Made by a program: the position numbers and the translations under genes. From Sulfitobacter sabulilitoris (lineage in GTDB: Bacteria > Pseudomonadota > Alphaproteobacteria > Rhodobacterales > Rhodobacteraceae): a stretch of DNA of 64,000 bases. This document shows, one piece after another, positions 58,198-64,000 of the stretch; position 1 is the first letter of the stretch; each line of letters begins with the position of its first letter. The stretch covers positions 545,415-609,414 of the forward strand of contig NZ_VANS01000001.1 of the NCBI RefSeq assembly GCF_005887615.1. Reading direction: 5' to 3'. Below the pieces are notes generated by a model. The model was not told where the DNA came from, searched no databases, and worked only from the letters and a program-made list of their open reading frames with translations.

Positions 58198-59202
58198 TCA
58201 TCCGCCGTCGCGCAAGCGCCGCGCCACCGCGGGGGCGAAATAGGTCAGCACACCGTCGCAGCCCGCGCGCTTGAAGGCCATCAGGCTCTCCATCATCACC
58301 CGGTCGCCGTCGATCCAGCCGTGCTGCGCCGCCGCCTGGATCATCGCGTATTCGCCCGACACCTGATATGCAAAGGTCGGCGCGCCAAAGGCGTCCTTCA
58401 CCCGGCGGCAGATATCGAGATACGGCATCCCCGGCTTGACCATGACCATATCGGCGCCTTCGCTCAGGTCCCGCTCGACCAGGCGCAGTGCCTCGTCGGA
58501 ATTGGCCGGGTCCATCTGGTAGGTCTTCTTGTCGCCCGTCAGCGCCGCCGAGGCACCCACCGCATCGCGGAAAGGGCCATAGAAGGCGGACGCATATTTC
58601 GCGGCATAGCTCAGGATCATGACGTTTGAGTGGCCCGCCTGTTCAAGCGCCCCGCGCATCGCGCCGATGCGCCCGTCCATCATGTCAGAGGGGCCGATGA
58701 TATCGGCACCCGCTTCGGCCTGCGCCAGGGTCATCCTGACCAGCGCCTCGATCGTGCGGTCGTTGACGATCTCGCCATTCTCGACGAAACCGTCGTGCCC
58801 GTTGATATTGTAGGTATCGAGCGCCACGTCGGTCATCACGGCAATCTGCGGCACGGCGGCCTTGATCGCGCGGATGGCGCGGTTGGCGTGATTGTCGGGA
58901 TCCCAGGCGCCGGCGCAATCCTCCGTCCGCTCTTCGATGCCGGTGTAGGGAAACAGGCAGATCGCCGGAATTCCCAGATCGGCGGCCTCGATCGCCGCCT
59001 CGACCACCTTGTCCACCGACCGGCGCATGACCCCCGGCATCGACGGCACGGGCTCTTCGATCGCATCCCCGGACCGGACGAAAAGAGGCCAGATCAGGTC
59101 TTCGACGCCAAAGCTGTTTTCGCGCACCAGCCCACGGATCGCGGGCGATTGGCGGGCGCGGCGAAAGCGGGCGGCGGGGTAGGCGGCTTGGGTCGGTCGC
59201 AT
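58198..59202 (-). CDS. hemB: porphobilinogen synthase (delta-aminolevulinate dehydratase) HemB
   Basis: Condenses two 5-aminolevulinates to porphobilinogen in haem and bacteriochlorophyll synthesis. The 334-residue enzyme has the Schiff-base lysine in MILSYAAKYAS (about 205) and a second active-site lysine in MVKPGMPYLD (about 258). The metal site reads DVALDTYNINGHDG near 127-140 in place of the three cysteines of zinc enzymes, as in Mg-type or metal-independent HemBs of Rhodobacter. The start at 59202 gives MRPTQAAYPA. Confidence 0.96.
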   Translation of the reverse strand: MRPTQAAYPAARFRRARQSPAIRGLVRENSFGVEDLIWPLFVRSGDAIEEPVPSMPGVMRRSVDKVVEAAIEAADLGIPAICLFPYTGIEERTEDCAGAWDPDNHANRAIRAIKAAVPQIAVMTDVALDTYNINGHDGFVENGEIVNDRTIEALVRMTLAQAEAGADIIGPSDMMDGRIGAMRGALEQAGHSNVMILSYAAKYASAFYGPFRDAVGASAALTGDKKTYQMDPANSDEALRLVERDLSEGADMVMVKPGMPYLDICRRVKDAFGAPTFAYQVSGEYAMIQAAAQHGWIDGDRVMMESLMAFKRAGCDGVLTYFAPAVARRLRDGG

Positions 59203-59270
59203 CGGCTGTGTCACCTTTTGTGGGCAGTGCAACGAGTGCCACGATTTTTTGCGCAAGCCAAGGGTAGGAA

Positions 59271-59852
59271 TTGCCGCCAAGCAAGGATAAGAGAAGGACA
59301 AAGGCCAACAATAAAGCAGCCCCCTTGAACTGGTATCAGAACCTTTTTGAACTGATCGACATGCGCTCCTTCTCGAACCTGTGGTTCTGGATCGCGCTTG
59401 CCGTCGTTTGGTCCACCGCCAGCCATTGGGTGCTCGGCGTGCCCTTTGACATGGTCATCCGCGCGCGCAAACAGGGCGGTCAGGCCGAAACCGACCTCGA
59501 AGACATGGTCCGCATCAACGTCAACCGACTGCTTTATATCGCACGGGTGTCGGGGCTGTGGCTGTTGGGCTTTGGCTGCTTTTTCCTGACCATGCTGGCG
59601 CTGCTGGCATTTTACTATGACATGGAATTCGCGCAGGCGCTGTTGCTGCTGGGCTTTCCCATGTCGATCGTCGGCCTGTTGAGCCTGTCGACCGCGCGCC
59701 TGATCCAGGACGAGGGCTCCACCGGCGAGGTGTTGCGCCGCCGCATGACGCGCCACCGCTTTTTCGTGCAGGTCATCGGCATGATCTCGATCTTCGTCAC
59801 GGCGATGTGGGGGATGTATCAAAACATGTCGCTTGGCCCCCTTGGCGGTTGA
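59271..59852 (+). CDS. Rhodobacterales-type membrane protein
   Basis: A 193-residue inner-membrane protein with three or four helices (LWFWIALAVVWSTASHWVLGVPF near 35-58; LLYIARVSGLWLLGFGCFFLTML; ALLLLGFPMSIVGLLSL; FFVQVIGMISIFVTAMWG). I recognise it as a family often labelled component of SufBCD complex in Rhodobacteraceae, a label with no clear experimental basis. The TTG at 59271 follows AGGGTAGGA; an in-frame TTG at 59325 giving (M)NWYQNLFELIDMRSFSN matches homologue starts equally well. It lies between divergent hemB and mfd. Confidence 0.75.
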   Translation: MPPSKDKRRTKANNKAAPLNWYQNLFELIDMRSFSNLWFWIALAVVWSTASHWVLGVPFDMVIRARKQGGQAETDLEDMVRINVNRLLYIARVSGLWLLGFGCFFLTMLALLAFYYDMEFAQALLLLGFPMSIVGLLSLSTARLIQDEGSTGEVLRRRMTRHRFFVQVIGMISIFVTAMWGMYQNMSLGPLGG

Positions 59853-59885
59853 CACCCCGCCCGCAAGCCCCAATTGAAGCAGCCA

Positions 59886-62800
59886 ATGACCGACGCATCC
59901 CACATCACCCTGAGCGGCGCGCCCGAAGGCTTTGACGCGACGCTCCTGCTCAAGGAACTCGACACGCGCGGCACCCCGGTCGTGCATGTCGCGCGCGACG
60001 ACAAACGCATGGCGGCGATGCAGGACGCGCTGCGCTTTTTCGCGCCCGAACTGCCGGTTGTGACGTTCCCCAGCTGGGATTGCCTGCCCTATGACCGGGT
60101 ATCGCCCAATGCCGATATCTCGGCGCAGCGGATGGCGACGCTGGCGGGGCTGGTGCACGGGATGCCCGAGCGCTTCGTGCTGCTCACGACACTCAATGCC
60201 GCCACCCAGCGGGTGCCCGCCCGTGCCACGCTGCGCGATGCGGCGTTTTCGGCCCGTGTCGGCGACCGGGTGGACGAGGCCGCCTTGCGGGCCTTCCTGG
60301 TGCGCATGGGCTTCGTGCAAAGCCCCACGGTGACGGAACCGGGCGACTATGCGATCCGCGGCGGCATCATCGACATCTATCCCCCCGGCGACCTGGGGCC
60401 GGTGCGGCTTGATCTTTTCGGTGACGTGCTGGATGGCGCGCGCCGCTTTGACACCGCCACGCAGCGCACCACCGAAAAGCTGGACCTGGTTGAGCTGGCC
60501 CCGGTCAGCGAGGTGATCCTCGACGAGGCCGCGATCACGCGCTTTCGGCAGAATTACCGCATCGAATTCGGTGCTGCGGGCACCGACGATCCGCTGTACG
60601 AGGCGATCAGCGCGGGCCGCAAGCATCAGGGCGCGGAACACTGGCTGCCGTTTTTCCACGACGATCTGGAGACGCTGTTCGACTTTTTGCCGCGCGCCAC
60701 CATCAGCCTTGACGATCAGGTCACACCGATGCGGCTGGCGCGCTGGGACAGCATCGCCGACCAGTACGAGACCCGCAGGCTGGCGATGGCGCACCGCTCG
60801 AAGATGGACAGCGTCTACAAGCCCAGTCCGCCGGGCGGGCTGTATCTGGACGACGCGGGGTGGGAGGCCGCGATGGAGGGCCGCCGGGTTCTGCAACTGG
60901 CCCCGCTGGTGCAGCCCACGGGCCCCGGCGTGCTGGACGCTGGCGGGCGCATCGGCCGCAATTTCGCCCCCGAACGGCAGCAGGAAAGCATCAGCCTTTT
61001 CGGTGCCCTGGCCGCGCATATCAAGGCAAAGCTGGACAAGGGTCCGGTGCTGATCGCCAGCTATTCGGAAGGCGCGCGCGAGCGTCTGACCGGCCTCATC
61101 GAGGACGAAGGCCTGGCCGAGGCGATCCCGGTGCCCAATGCCACACGCATCGGCAAGCGCGGGCTGCACCTTGCGGTCTGGGCGCTGGACCACGGCTTTG
61201 ACGCGCCCGGCATGACGGTGATTTCAGAGCAGGATGTGCTGGGCGACCGTCTGATCCGTTCCACCAGGCGCAAGCGCCGGGCCGAGAATTTCCTGACCGA
61301 GACGCAAAGCCTGACGCCCGGCGATCTGATCGTGCATGTCGATCATGGCATCGGGCGCTATACCGGGCTTGAGGTGGTCACCGCAGCGGGGGCCGCACAT
61401 GAATGTATCTTGCTGGAATATGCCGAAGGATCAAAGCTTTACCTGCCGGTAGAGAATATCGAACTGCTGTCGAAATACGGTCACGAGGAAGGTCTGCTCG
61501 ACCGGTTGGGCGGTGGCGCGTGGCAGGCCAAGAAGGCCAAGCTCAAGGAACGCATCCGCGAGATGGCGGACAAGCTCATTCGCGTCGCGGCCGAACGCGC
61601 CCTGCGCAAGGCGCCGGTTCTTGAACCACCGCCGGGCATGTGGGACGCGTTCTCCGCCCGCTTTCCCTATTCGGAGACCGACGATCAACTGAGCGCCATC
61701 GGCGACGTGGTGGACGATCTGACGTCGGGCAACCCGATGGACAGGCTGGTCTGCGGCGACGTCGGCTTTGGCAAGACCGAGGTGGCGATGCGCGCGGCCT
61801 TCGTCGCGGCGATGTCGGGCGTGCAGGTGGCCGTGATCGCGCCGACGACGCTGCTGGCCCGTCAGCATTTCAAGAGCTTTTCCGAAAGGTTCCGCGGCTT
61901 TCCGGTCGAGGTGCGCCAACTGTCGCGCTTTGTCAGCACAAAGGACGCCAACGCCACCCGCGAGGGCATGGCAAAGGGCACCATCGATATCGTCATCGGC
62001 ACCCATGCGCTTTTGGCCAAGAACATCAGGTTCCAGAACCTCGGACTTCTGGTCATCGACGAGGAGCAGCATTTCGGCGTCACCCACAAGGAACGGCTCA
62101 AGCAGATGCGCACGGATATCCACGTGCTGACCCTGACCGCGACGCCCATTCCGCGCACCCTGCAACTGTCGCTGACGGGGGTGCGCGACCTGTCGATCAT
62201 CGGCACGCCCCCGGTGGACCGTCTGGCCATTCGCACCTACGTCAGCGAATTCGACAGCATCACCATCCGCGAGGCGCTTTTGCGCGAACACTATCGCGGC
62301 GGGCAGTCGTTCTACGTGGTGCCGCGCATTTCGGACCTGCCCGAGATCGAAGCCTTCCTCAAGGAACAGGTGCCGGAGCTGTCCTATGTCGTGGCCAACG
62401 GCCAGATGGCGGCGGGCGAGTTGGATGACCGCATGAACGCCTTCTACGATGGCAAGTTCGACATCCTTCTGGCAACGACAATCGTGGAATCCGGGCTCGA
62501 CATTCCCACGGCCAACACGATGATCGTGCACCGGGCCGACATGTTCGGGCTGGCGCAGCTGTACCAGATCCGCGGCCGGGTGGGGCGCTCCAAGACCCGC
62601 GCCTATGCGTATCTGACCACGAAACCCCGCGCGAAACTGACCACCACGGCCGAAAAGCGCCTGCGTGTGCTCAGCTCTCTCGATACGCTGGGGGCAGGGT
62701 TCACGCTGGCCAGCCAGGATCTGGACATTCGCGGCGCGGGCAACCTGCTGGGCGAAGAACAGTCGGGCCAGATGCGGGATGTGGGCTTCGAGCTGTATCA

Positions 62801-63371
62801 ATCCATGCTGGAGGAGGCGATCGCCAAGATCCGCTCGGGCCAGATGGAGGGGTTGTCGGAGGCAGACGATCAATGGGCGCCGCAGATCAACCTTGGCGTG
62901 CCGGTGCTGATCCCCGAGGAGTACGTGCCCGATCTCGACGTGCGTCTGGGGCTGTATCGCCGCCTGTCCTCGCTGACCACCAAGGTTGAGCTTGAGGGCT
63001 TTGCCGCCGAGTTGATCGACCGCTTCGGCAAACTGCCGCGCGAGGTGAACACGCTGATGCTGGTGGTGCGGATCAAGGCGATGTGCAAACGCGCGGGCAT
63101 TGCCAAGCTTGACGGCGGGCCCAAGGGCGCGACGATCCAGTTTCACAACGACAAGTTCGCAAGCCCGAAGGGACTGGTCGAATTCATCCAGGATCAGCGC
63201 GGGCTGGCCAAGGTCAAGGACAACAAGATCGTCGTGCGCCGCGACTGGAAATCCGAAGTCGACAAGATCAAGGGCGCCTTTGCCATCGCCCGCGATCTGG
63301 CCGACAAGGTCAAGGAAGCGCGCAAGGCGCCCAAACGCGACGCGGCTCCGAAAGCCAGGGCGGCGGAGTAG
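59886..63371 (+). CDS. mfd: transcription-repair coupling factor Mfd
   Basis: Removes stalled RNA polymerase from DNA lesions and recruits UvrA. The 1161-residue protein has the UvrB-homology N-terminal module (1-300), the RNA polymerase-interacting domain (about 480-560, with PGDLIVHVDHGIGRY and LLEYAEGSKLYLPVENI), a RecG-like helicase (Walker A GDVGFGKTE near 627, DEEQHFGV, TATPIPR, QIRGRVGRS) and the C-terminal TRCF domain. The ATG at 59886 is preferred to a TTG at 59874. A full-length repair gene in the same window as recG and ligA. Confidence 0.96.
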   Translation: MTDASHITLSGAPEGFDATLLLKELDTRGTPVVHVARDDKRMAAMQDALRFFAPELPVVTFPSWDCLPYDRVSPNADISAQRMATLAGLVHGMPERFVLLTTLNAATQRVPARATLRDAAFSARVGDRVDEAALRAFLVRMGFVQSPTVTEPGDYAIRGGIIDIYPPGDLGPVRLDLFGDVLDGARRFDTATQRTTEKLDLVELAPVSEVILDEAAITRFRQNYRIEFGAAGTDDPLYEAISAGRKHQGAEHWLPFFHDDLETLFDFLPRATISLDDQVTPMRLARWDSIADQYETRRLAMAHRSKMDSVYKPSPPGGLYLDDAGWEAAMEGRRVLQLAPLVQPTGPGVLDAGGRIGRNFAPERQQESISLFGALAAHIKAKLDKGPVLIASYSEGARERLTGLIEDEGLAEAIPVPNATRIGKRGLHLAVWALDHGFDAPGMTVISEQDVLGDRLIRSTRRKRRAENFLTETQSLTPGDLIVHVDHGIGRYTGLEVVTAAGAAHECILLEYAEGSKLYLPVENIELLSKYGHEEGLLDRLGGGAWQAKKAKLKERIREMADKLIRVAAERALRKAPVLEPPPGMWDAFSARFPYSETDDQLSAIGDVVDDLTSGNPMDRLVCGDVGFGKTEVAMRAAFVAAMSGVQVAVIAPTTLLARQHFKSFSERFRGFPVEVRQLSRFVSTKDANATREGMAKGTIDIVIGTHALLAKNIRFQNLGLLVIDEEQHFGVTHKERLKQMRTDIHVLTLTATPIPRTLQLSLTGVRDLSIIGTPPVDRLAIRTYVSEFDSITIREALLREHYRGGQSFYVVPRISDLPEIEAFLKEQVPELSYVVANGQMAAGELDDRMNAFYDGKFDILLATTIVESGLDIPTANTMIVHRADMFGLAQLYQIRGRVGRSKTRAYAYLTTKPRAKLTTTAEKRLRVLSSLDTLGAGFTLASQDLDIRGAGNLLGEEQSGQMRDVGFELYQSMLEEAIAKIRSGQMEGLSEADDQWAPQINLGVPVLIPEEYVPDLDVRLGLYRRLSSLTTKVELEGFAAELIDRFGKLPREVNTLMLVVRIKAMCKRAGIAKLDGGPKGATIQFHNDKFASPKGLVEFIQDQRGLAKVKDNKIVVRRDWKSEVDKIKGAFAIARDLADKVKEARKAPKRDAAPKARAAE

Positions 63372-63378
63372 CGCGGCG

Positions 63379-64000
63379 CTATTGCGCGGGCACCGTGCGC
63401 GCATCGAGCCGCGCCATGTGGATCATCAGCGCAAAGGCCAGTGCAGCCATGCAGAACACCGCCCCCACAAGGGGCCGTGTCGTGCCGTCGAACAGCAACC
63501 CGATGGGCGACGCGATGGCCGCGGCCAGCACCGTGGACACGGCACCGATCACCGATGCCGCCATACCTGCGATATGGCCCATCGGCTCCATCGCGATCGC
63601 ATTGAGATTGCCCACCGTCAGCCCGGCCTGAAAAAAGACGAAGAACTGCCAGACGACAAAGGCGGCAAAACCGTAGGGTTCGGGCAGCACACCCAGCAGC
63701 AGCATCGCCCCCGACAGGACGATCTGCAGCCCCAGCGCAAAGGTGATCAACCGGCGCATTCCCAGCCGCACGACCAGCAAGGCATTGAGCAGGCTGGACA
63801 AACCGGACACAAGCGCCACCCCCCCGAACCAGAAGGGAAAGCTGTCGACCCGGTGAAAGATCAGGTCATACACCGGCTGGATCATCATCAGCGTGGTGAA
63901 CAGCATCGCCATCGCCAGTGTCTGCACAAGGATCGACAGGCGCACGGTGGGATGGCTGAACATCTGGCGCACCGCATCACGCACCAGCGCCAGGCGCAGC
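63379..64000 (-). CDS. MFS transporter, Bcr/CflA-like drug exporter (partial, N-terminus outside window)
   Basis: The C-terminal half of a major facilitator protein: about 207 codons remain open to the window edge at 64000. Six hydrophobic helices are visible, including FFVFFQAGLTVGNLNAIAMEPMG and a pattern of small residues typical of the Bcr/CflA group (QPVYDLIFHRVDSFPFWFGG). It converges with mfd eight bases away. The substrate is unknown. Confidence 0.85.
   Translation of the reverse strand, partial: LRLALVRDAVRQMFSHPTVRLSILVQTLAMAMLFTTLMMIQPVYDLIFHRVDSFPFWFGGVALVSGLSSLLNALLVVRLGMRRLITFALGLQIVLSGAMLLLGVLPEPYGFAAFVVWQFFVFFQAGLTVGNLNAIAMEPMGHIAGMAASVIGAVSTVLAAAIASPIGLLFDGTTRPLVGAVFCMAALAFALMIHMARLDARTVPAQ

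Noticed and set aside
59211-61193. A 660-codon minus-strand frame over mfd
   Set aside because: Shadow of the certain mfd gene, with low-complexity basic sequence.
61431-63404. A 657-codon minus-strand frame over mfd
   Set aside because: Same reason: antisense shadow.

Overview
The window is a gene-dense, high-GC stretch of bacterial chromosome, almost certainly from an alphaproteobacterium of the order Rhodobacterales (Roseobacter/Rhodobacter group). The evidence is the sciP-ctrA cell-cycle pair with a CtrA box, the nifR3(dusB)-ntrB-ntrC-ntrY-ntrX cluster with an NtrC that lacks the sigma-54 contact motif, the fused ispDF gene, a CxxC-poor (non-zinc type) HemB, an alphaproteobacterial LexA box (GTTC-N7-GTTC), DUF6456/DUF6477/DUF1127 proteins, and a G/C-rich intergenic repeat seen twice. 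I see no rRNA, tRNA, transposase, phage gene or CRISPR array; the region reads as stable core chromosome.

Layout. 1-6.7 kb: the 5' part of mnmA (minus strand), then sciP, ctrA, ligA and recG on plus, then an unannotated 42-codon membrane-peptide gene under a LexA-type operator with its own terminator. 6.8-13.3 kb: a soluble chemoreceptor-like protein, a NifU/IscU-like scaffold, hisI, a tRNA-modification operon (trmFO-methyltransferase-gluQ), a long inverted repeat and an enoyl-CoA hydratase-like gene. 13.3-16.7 kb: a PaaI-type thioesterase, a divergent DUF1127/MocR regulator pair with clear dyads between them, and the rplM-rpsI operon with promoter and terminator. 16.8-28 kb: FkbM methyltransferase, luciferase-like monooxygenase, then a long minus-strand run: guaA and an EamA exporter, a FadL-type porin, a second EamA exporter, an uncharacterised P-loop protein, metA, a lipoprotein-like alpha/beta hydrolase, ppk2 and a TetR regulator.

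28-36 kb: a stand-alone MttB-family methyltransferase, the divergent DUF6477/DUF6456 pair, a DoxX-like membrane protein, a PagL-like outer-membrane protein, lipA, a cytochrome c'/dihaem cytochrome c pair, and hpt with a translationally coupled 55-codon membrane-protein gene. 36-47.5 kb: a RatA/COQ10-like protein, amt, the ispDF-pgpA-cinA operon, and the complete nitrogen-regulatory cluster dusB-ntrB-ntrC-ntrY-ntrX. 47.5-64 kb: a cysteine-rich lipoprotein, trkA-trkH, hfq-hflX, a DUF2177 membrane protein, an RluE-like pseudouridine synthase with a penicillin-acylase-family enzyme, a 3-hydroxyisobutyrate-dehydrogenase-like oxidoreductase, a SYLF-domain lipoprotein, hemB, a Rhodobacterales-type membrane protein, mfd, and the 3' part of a Bcr/CflA-like MFS exporter.

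Themes: cell-cycle control (SciP/CtrA), DNA replication and repair (LigA, RecG, Mfd, and a possible SOS-induced membrane peptide), tRNA and ribosome modification (MnmA, TrmFO, GluQ, DusB, RluE), and nitrogen and potassium control (Ntr, Amt, Trk). The most interesting undescribed candidate is the LexA-box-controlled 42-residue membrane peptide behind recG (6346-6736), which resembles in design, though not in recognisable sequence, the SOS-induced division inhibitor SidA of Caulobacter.
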